Assembly: GCA_027577415.1 (NCBI GenBank)
Contig: JANBQS010000002.1
Location: forward strand, 40,712 to 104,711
From: Coemansia sp. RSA 922
Lineage: Eukaryota > Kickxellomycota > Kickxellomycetes > Kickxellales > Kickxellaceae
DNA length: 64,000 bases
Direction: 5' to 3'
The position numbers and the translations under genes are program-made. The notes beneath the pieces were generated by a model. The model worked only from the letters and a program-made list of their open reading frames with translations. It made no database searches and was not told the DNA's origin. Below, piece by piece: positions 41,419 to 54,200 of this stretch; the stretch's first letter is position 1; every line of letters starts with the position of its first letter.

Positions 41419-42072
41419 CTACACTTTATTGGCTGCGTCCTTGTTCTTGTTCTTGTTCTTCTTGATGTCCTTCTTCTTTGAGACGGCAAACTCATACTCG
41501 ATATCCTTGATCGACACTGGCACGGTTGCCTCGTCGTCGTAGTCGTACCACTCCATCTCAGCCAGGTCAACCTCGTCAAAGACCTTATTGGACTCTATAC
41601 CAGTCACTTTCCAGCCACTGCGAGGCTCAAACTCCTTCAGGTCCACCCCACGACAGTCGACGATCAGAATCGTCGCCATGCTGCCACTGTTTTCGGCGGT
41701 GTAAGGGAACGGTCCCTCAGCAATATCCAGAGAGCTCTCGCGTTTGCAAAAGTGGCATTTAATCACCATGTTGGCCGTGTCGCGCCCACCAGACATTTGC
41801 ATCTCGTCCTAGTTTGAAATTAATTAAACACCCACATTGTTGTATCTGATTAATGGGGGGAACTCAGTAGCATATGACCCCCCTTTTTGCGACAATAACA
41901 AATATTCAATGGCAGCGGCTCTTACCAGTGCGCAAATGGACACGACTTTCTTTGAGAGCACTCGGCATGACGAGCACTCCACTCTAAAGTTCCAATTATG
42001 TCCAATATCAACGGGCTGAAAGTCCGTGACGTTCTCCAGCTCCGCTTTTACTTTTACTTCTATCATAACCAT
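41419..42072 (-). CDS. CXXC zinc-binding protein, UPF0587/CZIB (DUF866), 2 exons
   Basis: Small conserved eukaryotic zinc protein (human CZIB, yeast YCR090C) of poorly known role. Exon 1 is 42072-41926 and exon 2 is 41808-41419. The 117-bp intron has GTAAGA and CTAG ends in phase 0, giving 178 residues. Two CxxC pairs, CSSC (residues 33-36) and CHFC, bind one zinc. Other family marks are LENVTDFQPVD near the start, the GGRDTANMVIKCHFCKRE block, VDCRGVDLKEFEP and DLAEMEWYDYDDEA. The C-terminus ends in a Lys/Asn run not usual in the family. An alternative start two codons later (Met3) is possible. It shares a divergent promoter with RPB2. Confidence 0.9.
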
Positions 42073-42458
42073 CGTGGCTGCTGTGGGATATGTAAGATAG
42101 GATATGTAAATGTGACAAATATTGGATTGCTGTTTTATAGCAAAAATTGGATTTACCCTGTCAATCAGGCTGATTAATGTCAGCACTAATGGGCTCTGGC
42201 GGCTCGGCGGACATTGCCGAACCGCTCCATCTATTGGCCAAGAAAAACTATGTGATCCGCTCTTCTCTTCTTTTTTTTTCTGGCTCGACAATTTCGCTCT
42301 CTCTCTCTTGAACGCGTAATCTAATCTTTATTTTTTATTCTACTCGGAGCAAGCATTTGAACTTTCAACTTTCAGTTCTCCTTTTTTAAAAAAGCTCTGC
42401 CTCTGTGCCTGAATCTGGCAATCTTGGGAGCATTCGATCAGCTAGCTCAGCGTTGACA
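42073..42458. promoter_or_regulatory. Divergent promoter, CZIB / RPB2
   Basis: 386 bp between outward-facing starts. Near RPB2 it is pyrimidine-rich (CTTTTTTTTTCTGG and CTCTCTCTCTTG around 42268-42310). A CCAAT-type element (TTGGCC/ATTGGCC) lies near 42233. Confidence 0.4.
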
Positions 42459-45400
42459 ATGGCGGGTGACAACTCTTACTACGACGACGACGTCCCCTAC
42501 GACGGCGACGGTTACGGCTCCGAACAGTGCGATGAGTACGAGGTGATTACCCAAGAAGACTGCTGGACGCTCATTACTCGCTACTTTGACGAGCACGGCC
42601 TTGTTCGGCAGCAGATTGACTCCTTCAATGCGTTTATCGAGCAAACCTTGCAGGAGATCATTGACGAGAATCGAACACTTGTGCTGCAGACGACCATCCA
42701 GGGGAGACAGGGCCAGGAGATGTACAAACGCTACCACATGGAGTTTGGGCAGCTCGTCATGTCGCCACCCGTCTTTGTCGAGAAGGACAACTTTCCCACT
42801 CCGTTGCACCCGCAGGATGCCCGACTCCGCAACTTGACCTACTCTGCGCCGCTCATGCTTGAGTGTGGGCAAAAGACAATTATCGCAGATACGAACAACC
42901 CACGTAATCAGAACGTGACTTCGGTGGCCGACATGGAGATGGAAGTCATTGACGACATGGGCCACTTTGACCGCGACGGTCAGCTGAAAACCGGGAATCG
43001 CCTGTTCATCGGCAAGGTGCCCATCATGCTGCGCTCGCACTACTGCTTGTTGAACGACCTAAAGGACCAGGACCTGTACCAGCTTGGCGAGTGCCCCTTT
43101 GACCAAGGTGGGTACTTTGTCATCAACGGATCGGAAAAGGTGCTGATCGCCCAAGAGCGCATTGCCACCAACACGGTGCTAGTGTTCAAAAAGAACCTCC
43201 CCTATCCGCATTACACGGCCGAAATTCGCAGTCAAGCTGAGCGCGTGTCAAAGCAGCCCAGCACGCTAACGCTCAAAATGTCCAACAAGGGAGTCGACAA
43301 GGGCTCGGGGCAGACCATCCAGACGAAGATTCCCTATATCCGTACTGACATCCCCGCGGTAGTGGTGTTCCGCGCGCTGGGCATGGTCACCGCTAAGGAC
43401 ATTCTCGAGCATATTGCCTATGACGTCGCCGACGTGCAAATGATGGAAAAGCTCAAGCCCTCTATTGAGGAGGCGTTTGTCATCCAGGACCGCGAGGTAG
43501 CGCTGGACTTTATTGGCAAGCGCGGTACGACGGTGGGAGTCAGCCGCGACAAGCGCATCCGGTATGCGGCGGAGATTTTGCAAAAGGAGTTTTTGCCTCA
43601 CATTGGCACGCAGGCGCATAATGAGACGGTGAAGGCATACTTTTTCGGATATATGATCCACCGGCTACTGCTGTGCGCGCTCGAGCGGCGAGAGCCGGAC
43701 GACCGTGACCACTACGGAAAGAAACGTATGGACTTGGGTGGGCCGCTGCTGGCGTCGTTGTTCCGCACGCTATTCCGTAAGCTGACTAAGGAGACGACTC
43801 GCTACTTGCAAAAGTGTATCGACTCGAGTCGCGAGTTCAACATGAGCATGGCTATCCAACACAGCACGATCACAAATGGGCTGAGGTACGCGCTGGCCAC
43901 CGGTAACTGGGGAGAGCAAAAGAAGGCGTCGCAAGCGCGCGCCGGCGTGTCGCAGGTGCTTAACCGCTATACGTTTGCCTCTACGCTGTCCCATCTGCGT
44001 CGCTGCAACACTCCCATCGGACGTGACGGCAAGATAGCAAAGCCACGCCAACTGCACAACACGCATTGGGGCCTTGTGTGTGTGACTGGCGACACCGAGG
44101 TGGTGCTGGACAACGGCATGGACGTGGCGCGCATCTGCGACCTGGCCGACGGCTCGCGTGTGTCGACGATCAACCCCCTGACGCTTGCGGTGACGGACAG
44201 CAGCATTGACCACTGGTTCCGCACGATGCCCAAGCGCCTGCTTTGCATCACGCTGGCCGACGGGCGCGTCATCAAGGCCACGCCGGAGCACCCGCTGCGC
44301 GCTGCGCCGCTCGACCCTCAGACTGGCGAGGCTGGCGTGCCTGCCTGGATCCATGTGGGCGATCTCAGCACTGGCAAGCACGCCCTGCTAGTGTCCCCGC
44401 AACCATCGTACATCCCACCTCCTGCGAACTACGCTCTCTGCCTGACTGGGGCGCAAGTCGAGCAGCTGGAGAACGTTCCCTCGGTTGCGGCCATTGCGTG
44501 CTTGCAAAAGCTTGGACTGTTGGACGCTGAGCTGCCTCTTCCCAAGGCGTTGGCTGCGGCGCGCCTGCTTGGAGCAGTTTTCGCCGACGGACATTTGGAC
44601 GGGGGTGAGGGCGGATGGGGCGGCGAGCTATACCTCGGCGAAGATGCAGATGTTACCGCTGTAAACTGCGACTTGGCCACCCTCGGCTTCGACTCCGGTG
44701 TGATGAGCGTGGTGACCCGCGATGACGGGCAGGAGTCTCTGAGGCGTCTGAGCCTCGAGACGAGCGCCGGTACCTTCCTTTACGCGCTTGGAGCACTGCG
44801 CGGTAACAAGCAGCGCCAGGCTCGCATCTTGCCGCAGTGGCTGTGTGCTGCCCCAGTCCTCGTCAAGCGCGAGTTCCTTGCCGCGTTCTTTGGTGGCGGA
44901 GGCGGCTACGTGTCCATCTCGTGGGACCAGAGCCAGTGGGTGCCCGCCATGAATTCACTGCAGCAGCTCTGCACTGAGGAGCTGCTGCCCGCGACGGAGG
45001 CCTTCGCGAGCCAGATCGTTACGCTGCTTGCTGACATGGGCGTGTCAGCTGAAGTGTCTCGTTGTGTACACAAGGACGAGTTTTCTGCCGAGATTCAAGT
45101 CGGTCTTGACGGAGCCAATCTTGTCGCCTTCTATGAGCACATCGGATTCCGCTACTGTACACACAAGTCGCGCAGCAGTGCCGCGCCGGTGGAGTACCTC
45201 AAAATGCGTGAGTACTTTGCTCAGCAGCGCACGGAGAAGTGCCCTCGCGCCCTTGAGTTGCTCGCCAGTGGCTGCAGTCGCGCTGCTAGCGACGATGGCT
45301 TTATCGGATGGGACGCGTTCCAGAAGCTGCGCTCGGCCGAGTCGCCTGCATTCGTATGGAGCCCCATCGTGTGCATTGAGGACATTGAGCCGGAGCCGGT

Positions 45401-47546
45401 GTTCGACTTTAACACAGCATCAGAGAACCACTCGTTCTTCGCCAACAGCATTGTGAGCCACAACTGCCCTGCTGAGACACCCGAGGGTCAGGCCTGCGGG
45501 CTTGTCAAGAACTTGGCGCTGATGGCCCACGTCACCGTCGGCGTCGACTCGAGCCCCATTCGCGAGTTCCTCAACGAGTGGTCGATGGAGAGCCTGGCCG
45601 AGGTGGAGGCATCGAGCATCCTCAACGCCACAAAGGTGTTTTTGAACGGCGAGTGGGTCGGCATTCACCGCAACCCCGACGAGCTGGTGTCGTGCATGCT
45701 GGATGCCCGGCGCAAGTCGGACATTACCTTTGAGACGTCCATTGTGCGCGACGTACGCGAGCACGAGCTGCGCATCCACACCGACTCTGGCCGAGTGTGC
45801 CGCCCTCTCCTTGTTGTCGACAGCGACCTGCGCCTAAAGATCAACCGAGGCCACATTGACGCCATTGAGCGCTGCGATATTTCCGAGGAGGATGCCTACA
45901 AGTGGGCCGACTTGCTGGCCGAAGGCGTCATCGAGTACCTGGATGCCGAGGAGGAAGAGACCGCCATGATCTGTATGACCCCACAAGAGCTTTCCGAGAG
46001 TCACATCTATAAGAAGAGAGGCGAGCTGCCAGCCGAGGAGGTGGATCTGGCCTCGCGAGTGCGGTCGCGTCGCAACATATACATTGGCACTTGGACGCAC
46101 TGCGAGATCCACCCGTCGATGATTCTCGGAATTTGCGCGTCCATCGTTCCCTTCCCCGACCACAACCAGTCGCCGCGTAACACGTACCAGTCCGCCATGG
46201 GCAAGCAGGCCATGGGTATTATGCTAACCAACTACCAGCTCCGCATGGACACGCTTACCAACATCCTCTACTACCCGCAAAAGCCCTTGGCGACTACTCG
46301 CGCAATGGACTACCTCAAGTTCCGAGACTTGCCTGCCGGGCAGAACGCCATCGTCGGCATCATGTGCTATGGCGGCTACAACCAAGAGGACTCGGTTATC
46401 ATGAACCAGTCGTCCATTGACCGCGGGCTGTTCCGGTCGCTTTACTTCCGCACCTACCAGGACGAGGAGGACAAGATGGGTATGAAGGACACGGGCATCT
46501 TTGAGAAGCCGACGCCAGAGACGACACTGCGCGTGAAGCTCGGCACCAACGAGAAGCTTGACGAAGACGGCCTAATTGCGCCGGGCACTCGCGTCACTGG
46601 CGATGACATCATCATTGGCAAGACCACTGCCATCCCGGCAGACTCGCTCGAGCTTGGGCAGCGCACAAAGAGCCACACCAAGATCAACGCCTCCAAGGTA
46701 CTGCGCTCGACCGAGCGCGGCATTGTCGACCAAGTACTGCTGACGACCAACGAGGGAGGCTACAACTTTGTCAAGGTGCGCATCCGCTCCACTCGCGTGC
46801 CGCAGATGGGCGACAAGTTTGCTTCTCGCCACGGACAAAAGGGCACCATTGGCATTACGTATCGGACTGAGGATATGCCGTTCTCGGCTGAGGGCGTAGT
46901 GCCAGATATCATTATCAACCCGCACGCCATTCCGTCGCGCATGACTATCGGCCATCTCGTCGAGTGCCTGCTGTCCAAGCTCTCTACGCTGATCGGGTCG
47001 GAGGGCGACGCGACGCCATTTACAGATGTGACTGTTGAGGCCATCTCGCGCGAGCTGCTAGAGCACGGCTACCAACCGCGTGGATTTGAGGTCATGTACA
47101 ATGGGCACACGGGGCGCAAGCTTGCTGCGCAAGTCTTCCTTGGTCCTACGTACTACCAGCGCCTCAAGCACATGGTCGACGACAAGATCCACTCGCGCGC
47201 GCGTGGTCCGCTTCAGATTTTGACCAGGCAGCCAGTCGAAGGTCGAGCTCGCGACGGTGGCTTGCGGTTTGGCGAGATGGAGCGTGACGTCATGATTGCC
47301 CACGGAGTGGCCCAGTTCTTGAAGGAGCGTCTGTTTGATGTCTCAGATGCCTATCGTGTGCATGTGTGCGACCTGTGTGGACTGATGGTCGTTGCGAGCC
47401 TCAAAAAGAACCAGTTCGAGTGCCGGGCTTGCAAGAACAAGACGCGCATATCTCAGGTGCACATTCCTTACGCCTGCAAGCTGCTGTTCCAGGAGCTCAT
47501 GTCCATGAATATTGCACCTCGCTTGATGGTAGCCGCGTCTCACTAG
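42459..47546 (+). CDS. RPB2: RNA polymerase II second-largest subunit Rpb2, with an in-frame intein
   Basis: Catalytic core subunit of Pol II. It is a single exon of 1695 codons. Start chosen at 42459 ([11 protein letters not shown]); the upstream frame to 42405 lacks an ATG. Removing the intein (residues 541-1002) leaves 1233 residues, against 1224 in yeast. Rpb2 blocks are [48 protein letters not shown] joined after splicing to [12 protein letters not shown], then [18 protein letters not shown], the hybrid-binding [13 protein letters not shown], and the C-terminal zinc site CDLCG with CRACKNK. No residue of the extein motifs appears damaged. Function depends on efficient protein splicing, because the intein interrupts one of the most conserved motifs of the subunit. 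Confidence 0.97.
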   Translation: MAGDNSYYDDDVPYDGDGYGSEQCDEYEVITQEDCWTLITRYFDEHGLVRQQIDSFNAFIEQTLQEIIDENRTLVLQTTIQGRQGQEMYKRYHMEFGQLVMSPPVFVEKDNFPTPLHPQDARLRNLTYSAPLMLECGQKTIIADTNNPRNQNVTSVADMEMEVIDDMGHFDRDGQLKTGNRLFIGKVPIMLRSHYCLLNDLKDQDLYQLGECPFDQGGYFVINGSEKVLIAQERIATNTVLVFKKNLPYPHYTAEIRSQAERVSKQPSTLTLKMSNKGVDKGSGQTIQTKIPYIRTDIPAVVVFRALGMVTAKDILEHIAYDVADVQMMEKLKPSIEEAFVIQDREVALDFIGKRGTTVGVSRDKRIRYAAEILQKEFLPHIGTQAHNETVKAYFFGYMIHRLLLCALERREPDDRDHYGKKRMDLGGPLLASLFRTLFRKLTKETTRYLQKCIDSSREFNMSMAIQHSTITNGLRYALATGNWGEQKKASQARAGVSQVLNRYTFASTLSHLRRCNTPIGRDGKIAKPRQLHNTHWGLVCVTGDTEVVLDNGMDVARICDLADGSRVSTINPLTLAVTDSSIDHWFRTMPKRLLCITLADGRVIKATPEHPLRAAPLDPQTGEAGVPAWIHVGDLSTGKHALLVSPQPSYIPPPANYALCLTGAQVEQLENVPSVAAIACLQKLGLLDAELPLPKALAAARLLGAVFADGHLDGGEGGWGGELYLGEDADVTAVNCDLATLGFDSGVMSVVTRDDGQESLRRLSLETSAGTFLYALGALRGNKQRQARILPQWLCAAPVLVKREFLAAFFGGGGGYVSISWDQSQWVPAMNSLQQLCTEELLPATEAFASQIVTLLADMGVSAEVSRCVHKDEFSAEIQVGLDGANLVAFYEHIGFRYCTHKSRSSAAPVEYLKMREYFAQQRTEKCPRALELLASGCSRAASDDGFIGWDAFQKLRSAESPAFVWSPIVCIEDIEPEPVFDFNTASENHSFFANSIVSHNCPAETPEGQACGLVKNLALMAHVTVGVDSSPIREFLNEWSMESLAEVEASSILNATKVFLNGEWVGIHRNPDELVSCMLDARRKSDITFETSIVRDVREHELRIHTDSGRVCRPLLVVDSDLRLKINRGHIDAIERCDISEEDAYKWADLLAEGVIEYLDAEEEETAMICMTPQELSESHIYKKRGELPAEEVDLASRVRSRRNIYIGTWTHCEIHPSMILGICASIVPFPDHNQSPRNTYQSAMGKQAMGIMLTNYQLRMDTLTNILYYPQKPLATTRAMDYLKFRDLPAGQNAIVGIMCYGGYNQEDSVIMNQSSIDRGLFRSLYFRTYQDEEDKMGMKDTGIFEKPTPETTLRVKLGTNEKLDEDGLIAPGTRVTGDDIIIGKTTAIPADSLELGQRTKSHTKINASKVLRSTERGIVDQVLLTTNEGGYNFVKVRIRSTRVPQMGDKFASRHGQKGTIGITYRTEDMPFSAEGVVPDIIINPHAIPSRMTIGHLVECLLSKLSTLIGSEGDATPFTDVTVEAISRELLEHGYQPRGFEVMYNGHTGRKLAAQVFLGPTYYQRLKHMVDDKIHSRARGPLQILTRQPVEGRARDGGLRFGEMERDVMIAHGVAQFLKERLFDVSDAYRVHVCDLCGLMVVASLKKNQFECRACKNKTRISQVHIPYACKLLFQELMSMNIAPRLMVAASH
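44079..45464 (+). mobile_element. RPB2 intein (Hint domain with degenerate LAGLIDADG endonuclease)
   Basis: A 462-residue in-frame insertion between HNTHWGLV and CPAETPEGQ of Rpb2. Splicing blocks are complete: Cys1 with block A (CVTGDTEV), block B (TPEHPL, with the Thr-x-x-His pair), block F ([16 protein letters not shown]) and block G (IVSHN) followed by Cys+1 of the C-extein. In the centre, the first dodecapeptide motif LLGAVFADG keeps its catalytic Asp. The second, LAAFFGGGG, has Gly where the catalytic Asp belongs. The intein should therefore splice but probably cannot home. Its GC-rich codon use resembles the host, which suggests long residence. Confidence 0.95.
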
Positions 47547-47707
47547 TTGGGAGGCACGTATTTGATTCCCAGACTTTTTCCTTTTCAACAATCCAATATA
47601 TATGTACCCATATAGGGCTCCACTACAATGACTTTGTGAAGATTTACAAAATATAAAAACTAAATTATGTATATATTTCGCTTTTAATTAAACTAGTCAC
47701 GTATACC

Positions 47708-48224
47708 ATGGTAAGTAGAGTCTTGTAAATGTCACATAGCGCCCTCTCTGTCTGAGCCTCCCTAAATCTGTGGCGTTCACTGTGATTGCAAGTAGATAAG
47801 GTTTATTCTCGTGCAAAACCGACAGGGCAAGACTCGGCTGGAAAAGTGGTACAGCCAGTACAGCGAGCAAGAGCGCCACAAGCTAAAGGCTGAAGTTCAC
47901 CGCACCGTGGCATCGCGCGACCAAAAGCACCAGTCCAACTTTGTCGAGTTTCACAACCACCGCATCGTCTATCGCCGGTATGCGGGTCTGTTCTTTTGCT
48001 TTTGCATCGACACAAATGACAACGAGTTGGCGTATCTCGAGGGAATACACTTGTTTGTCGAGGTGCTAGACTCGTATCACGGCAACGTGTGCGAGCTCGA
48101 TCTAGTGTTTAACTTTTATCTTGTATACGCTGTGCTCGACGAGATGATCCTGGCTGGCGAGATCCAAGAGACTAGCCGCAGCGTCATCTTGGGTCGCCTA
48201 GACCAGCTTAGCAGCCTAGAGTAG
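47708..48224 (+). CDS. APS2: AP-2 complex sigma subunit, 2 exons with a start-codon-only first exon
   Basis: Small core subunit of the clathrin AP-2 adaptor, which binds dileucine cargo signals in endocytosis. Exon 1 carries only the ATG (47708-47710). The 85-bp intron 47711-47795 (GTAAGT..AAGTAG) leads to exon 2, 47796-48224. The joined protein is 143 residues and starts [20 protein letters not shown], as the family does. Longin-fold blocks are [39 protein letters not shown], and [14 protein letters not shown] with [13 protein letters not shown]. Its length and the LSSLE end fit AP-2 sigma and not the longer AP-1/AP-3 sigmas. It converges with the fatty acid synthase gene; stops are 60 bp apart. 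Confidence 0.92.
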
Positions 48225-48284
48225 CGATAGTTGAAATTTTGCTCTATATTAATGTACTTCTTTCACATATATATGTAATCTCTG

Positions 48285-51200
48285 CTACACGCGTGCCAGA
48301 GGGTTGAGGTAGAACTGCTCTTCTTCGCTGGCCGAGTACGGGGCTTCAGTTTTGATTTGCACGAACGGGTGAACGTCGGCCAGCACGTTGTGCCAGTAGC
48401 GGTAGGACTTTGCCTCTCGCGCGAGGGCTTTGTTTCGATACCGCTCTAGCTGGCCGTGTGACAGTGTGGCCAGCAGGTAGTCTGGGTGCACTACTAGACA
48501 CTCGGCGCCCACCTGGCCAAATCCAAACGACTTTAGCAGGCCGGCCTTTAAGCCGGGTGTCTGGATCGCTCGCGACGGATAGACAATGTACTCGCACTGC
48601 TCTAGCTCTGCGGCAATGTTGTCGGCATTGCGGTTGCCTGGGACGAGTCCCGTCGCTATTGACTGCATCATGCCGTTAAGCATCCACATCGCCGCCGGGC
48701 CCTTGGGGTGCCCTGTGAGGTACTTTTGGCACACAGCGAAAATCAGGTTGCCTGGCGTGCGGCCGAGGTGACGGAGCTGTCGTTCGACGATTTCAGACTC
48801 GTTCTTGTCATTGGCCTTGGTGGACGTCCCATGGAACGAGGCTATTCCAATGTCGTCTATGCCCAGCCCCCACACAGCCAAAGCGCCTCGCAGCGGAGCA
48901 ATGTGGGCGTTTCGCTTCCAGAACGAGTTCCCCCAAGTGTCCTGGGCCTCCAAGTACTGGCGCGATGCCTCACTCTCGATGAATTTGCTCATGTCATCAC
49001 CAAGAGCCTTACCGGTGCGTATGGCCTCCTCAAGTAGCTCTTGCTTGGCCCACTCGTCGATCTGCTTGTGCCGCAACTCGAGCTGCCGCCGCCTATAGCT
49101 CACATCAAGCAACTGCGTCACAGCGGCTCCTCTATCGGGTATTTCTCGGGCTGAGGTGAGCACGCCTTTTCCGGGAGCAGGCACAGAGCGACCTTCCTTG
49201 TCCGTAGCAGTGCCGGTCATGGCAATGATGCCGTATATTGGCACCCCCATCTCAATAGCTGTCGACGCGGCCATCAGCATGGCGATACCCGCGCCCTCGC
49301 TCTCCACAAAGCCGCTACGAGTGCTCGTGCAAGGCCTGGACATCTCAGCTGGCGATCGTCCGAGGCGCTGTTCGCCGGCAGAGCTGCTGGTGGCATTCAT
49401 CTGAGCAAACTCGTAGCTGCTCTCTTCACCGAAGCCGTCAGTGCCGCCCGCCAACATTACCTTGGCCTTGCCTGCTTGTATGGTGTCGACAGCCACGTCG
49501 ATAGAGGCCACGCCTGTAGCGCAAGCACCAACTGTGGTTTTGATTGGACCCGATGACGACATGAGCAACATATTGATCCACGCTGGCGGAGTGCTGAGGA
49601 ATGTCTCTTGGTACACGTCAGGCGCCTGGCTTACATCGCACGGGCGCTCGGCAAACACCTTTCTTGTCGACTTTATCCCACCCAGCCCACTACCCGTTGA
49701 GCTGCCGACTTCGGAGACATGCACGTACTTGTACAGCTCGTAGGGGTCGGTGATTCCAGACCGAACCAGAGCCTCGACGGTTGCCACCAGTGCATAGCAG
49801 GTGATTGGATCGACTTGGTCCGCAATCCCCCTTGGGATGCCGTAGCGAACTGGGTCCCAACCCGTCGGCAGCTGAGCAGCTGTTAGACGGTCAAAGCGCA
49901 GGGCCTTTGGGATCATGAGTGTGGCCCCCTTGAGGAAGCGCACATACCACGAGCTACCCCTTTCGTTTGGCCAAATCCGGACGCGCTCGCCATTGCGAAG
50001 CCTAAACTCGGCCGCCTCCTCGGCAGTGGCCTCGAACGGCTCCATGTTGTGCTCGATCTGTAGCTCGCGCATCATTTGCTTTTTGTTTGGATCGTATCCG
50101 CCGACTAGCTCAGGCTCAATCAAGCGAATGCCCGTGTGCGCCAAAATCTGCTTCTCATAGCGGGCCTTGATAGACTTGTCTTTAACGGGCTCCTCGGTCT
50201 TGGCATCGACCCAGCCAACGTACATCTTGCCTGTGGCCTTGCTCTTGCCATTAAAGTGCTTGATTAGGCCCATGATCCACGCCAGCTCAATGCAGCCCTC
50301 AAGCGAGTACTCGCCATATGCCTCCATTTCCCAGCGCGTGCTAGCGTTGCCATGGGGGCCAACCTCGCCGAAGCCAGTAACAACAACGACCTTGTCCAAG
50401 TTGACCATGCCTTCGAGGTGCCGCAAATGCTGCAGTTGGTCGTAAGATTTCGTCGCTGGGAACTTGAAGCGATGGTTGGACAGTGTGCTGATCTTGCGCA
50501 GACTGTACACGCGCTCAGCTTCCTCGTCGGCTATGGCTCCAAAGTCTGCCAGGCTATCAGCAGCCACTGCCTTGAGAATGTCTTCCATGTCGGCCAGCGC
50601 TCTCCGCAGCTCGCCGATGGATCGGGTCACCTCGGGGTAGTACTGGAATCGCCCTGCCAAGTCCGCCCACATTGGGTTCAGTGCAGCCAGTGCGTAGATC
50701 TTTGGGTGTAGCAGGCCCAGGATGTTGAAGGCCATCTCGCCGGCGGAGAACGTGCGCACGCCAATACGCTCCACACACTCGGCAATGACGTTGTTGGCAC
50801 TCATCAGCCCGGTTCCACGCGTCCACCCAATCACGGCACCAGCTATCGATATATAAGGCTGCCACGCCGGCTCCGAGTGCCATCTGTCGAGCAAAGTCTC
50901 TAAGCCGATCTTGCTCTCCGAGTAGTGCCCGTCCAAGCCAAAGGCGCCGTGATTTGGCGACAGGGGCAGAACAGCAAGGGTCGGATGCATATCCAGCTGG
51001 CGCTGCGCCTTGAGCCGGGCAATGGCACCCAGTAGGCGGAATACATTGGTCAGCATAGCCCGATGCGCCAACTCTGACTGAGCTCCTAGGTCAGTGATAT
51101 CCCGGCCTAGCTCTGGGATAGCGGCAAATGGCAAAACATAATCCAGATCCCAGCCGAGACCCTTGCCTTTGCTCGAGTCGCCGTAAACGTATTCGACCAG

Positions 51201-54200
51201 CGCATCGACATCCTGACGTGATGCCTGGTTAAAGGGCAGAACTACAAGCGACGAGCCTCGTGAGCCGTGGCGGCGGTAGATTTCCTGGAAGAAGCGAGTG
51301 GTTTTCTGCGAGTAGCTAGAGGTAGTTACCACGACGCTAGCACCACCCTCCAATAGCCCTCGAAGAACTTCAGCGCCGATTGAGCCCTGGCCGCACCCCG
51401 TGAGTAGTGCCTTTTTGTTGGTCAGGCTCAGCCCGTTGTCGCAAATGTCGTAGAGCGCATTGGCAAATGTCGCCGATAGGGCCGGATCGAATCTCCAGGC
51501 TGTTGGGTCGGCTACTTTGCTCCTCACGTGCACCATTGGCGGCAAGCCGTGTACAGAGCGCTTGACACTTCCAGGTCCGAGAAGCCCCAGCTTTTGCAAA
51601 ACTGTATCTAGAGCATCGTTGGCAGTGCGGCGTGGTGGCCTGGCAAACCCGCTCTTTCCCGTGACAGCGTCGACGTAGTCGCGTATGACCCGCTCGTCTG
51701 GGCGGACAACCTCTGTATAGCGAATGTCGCCGGTGCCTTCGATCTGAATACGAGGCGCCATTAACGACTGGGTAAACTGAAAGACGGGCAACGCACAAGG
51801 GCCTTGGCAGCTACGCTGGACGAGGCTAGAGCCATACTTTTGCGCAAGCAAATGTCCTGGCGAGGCCCCCTCTCCTGCTCTCTGAACGACGTACTTTAGC
51901 GCGTCGACTACACTGGGCGTAAAGCGGTTGACCAATCGTAGGCAGTGCGGAGTCAGGGCTAGGTCAACCTTGGTAATCTTTCCCTGGATAATGTCAAAGT
52001 ACAGCTCCATCAGATCCTGTCTTGCCCAGTTCCAGAAGGAGTCGTAGTGACGGGCCATTTGAGGCGAAAAAGCTGGCTTGATCCCCTCATGAAACGACAT
52101 GCCGTACTCGGCGGTCCATATACTGAGCTCGCTCGCCATCATATGGAGCTCGGCAACAGAACCGGTCTCGCCATCCGCTCCGAGAGCGCTAGGATCAATG
52201 GCTACGCCAAGATAACTGGCCAGAGCCAGCATGGTCTGCCGAGCCAGGCGGGAATGAGCTCTTTGTGCGTCGCTAAACTCTTTGCTGCTGGCAACTGCCA
52301 CCATGCCGTTATTGCCAGCTGCTCCCGGTTGGTCCGCCGATGCCGATGCCGACGGGTAAGTAATGCCGGATGACTTTGCGTACTCTTGAGCCACGGTAGC
52401 CAGCCAGGCTTTGGCGCTCGCCTCGGAGTCAAGGCGCGTGGTGGGCTCCATGGTCAGCGAGACCAGCAGCAAACCTAGCTGCCTGAGCGGACCTAGGCCG
52501 TATGCCTGCTGGAGATGGTGGCGGATTATTTCGTTGGTCAGGCCGCCTGGCATCTTGCTGCTGACCATGCGAGCGATGAGCGACATCGAGTGCTTTCCCA
52601 GGGCCTGAGTGAGCGGCAGCAGCGCCTGAGTCAGTTCGGTCAGTGGCACCTCCTCCGATTTCTCAGGCAGGTCGTCGGCAAACTCCTTTTGCAAGTCGCC
52701 AATAATCTCGTTTTGCAATGTGGACTTGCCACCAACAAAGTCCTTGATGGGCTTGTCGGCAGAGACGGACTCGAGGGGGCATTTGAGCTTGTGTGCAATC
52801 AACGCACGCACAACCTCCAGCGGCTGAATAGGCTGGTCGTCGACGGCGCGAGACAGAGGCACAGCTATATTTTCGATAACTGACGCTGCGGTAACTGGAA
52901 TATCTGCTGCTGTCACTTGAGCGGAGACGCCTTGGCTTGAATGTTCCGGCTCGGGCTCTGCTGAGGCTGCTGCTTCTGCTGCTGGGCGATCTTGGAACAA
53001 TATTCTGTCCAGTTCCGACGAGGACGCCAGAATCTCAAGCGAGGAGTTGATGTGGTCTGCCAGACCACTCTCAGTGTAGGCACGGGTGTCAAGCGTGCGG
53101 CGGAGCATGTTGGACAGCACATTACCAGGACCCACCTCGACAAACTTAGATATCTTAATTTGCCGTAGCAGCACGTCCTGAGTTTCAATCCAGCGCACAG
53201 GCGAAGAGAACTGGTAGCTCAAAACTTCGATGAGCAGCACATAGGCAACCTGTTGCTCATATGTAGGATCGGCAACCAAGCGATGCTGGTCGTAGGCAAG
53301 AAGCAGCTGGGCCAAGGGCGGCGAGCCAGTTAGGCGCAATACTCGCTGGATGTACTCACGCGTGGTGTCAAAGGCGCTGGCAGTGAGATTTGGAATGTAG
53401 CGGTGGCGCAGACGGGTGACGTCGACATGCTCAGGCTTGATTTTGGTCTGCAGCATTTTGCGGAAGGACCACACGCCGTCGTAGAGCAGCGAGGAGTGGA
53501 ATGGCACGTCAATGCCCAGCAATGGAATGGTAGCATGCGTGCGCTGAAGCTCAAAGGCTTGGGCATCACAGTCCTTTCGCAGGCGCGCGTCCCTAACCGC
53601 CTGGACAGCCAATGGTGCCAGTGCGGCATCGATCATGGTGGTCTCTGTGACGCAAGGCAGCATGCGAGCCAGAGCATCGAGCAATACAAGCTCGCCTGCC
53701 ACAACATATTGCGTGTCGCGCACATTGTAGTTGACGATCTCCAAAAGGCCGTCATAGTCACCATGCAGGCGAACAGCAGCTACCACGGTGGCCAAATGCT
53801 CGGGCGTAAACCATGAGGCGACACGGGCGGGGCTGACGGCGACCATAGCGTAGATGGACCGATTGGTGAGGTCGCGGCGGACCGACTGCTGCATGGTCAG
53901 ACCGCGGCAAAAGCCGATATCGGCTGCAGTCTCAGGCGTCAACACGCGTCCAATGGCAGTCAGTCCTGCATACTCTCCCAATGAGTGGCCAGCGTAGACA
54001 GCATGGCTGGGCACGACGCTGTAGGATTCAATATGCGCAAACTCGGCGACCTCGCAGACGAGCATAGCAGCCTGAGTGAATTGCGTAGCGTACAGCAGGC
54101 CTAGTGGCGCGTGGAAGGTAAACGACTCGGTGTCGTCGCTAATATCTGGGAACAGCGGGCGGCTGATGAGCCGTGAGCCGTCATGCTCGCTGTACTCGTA

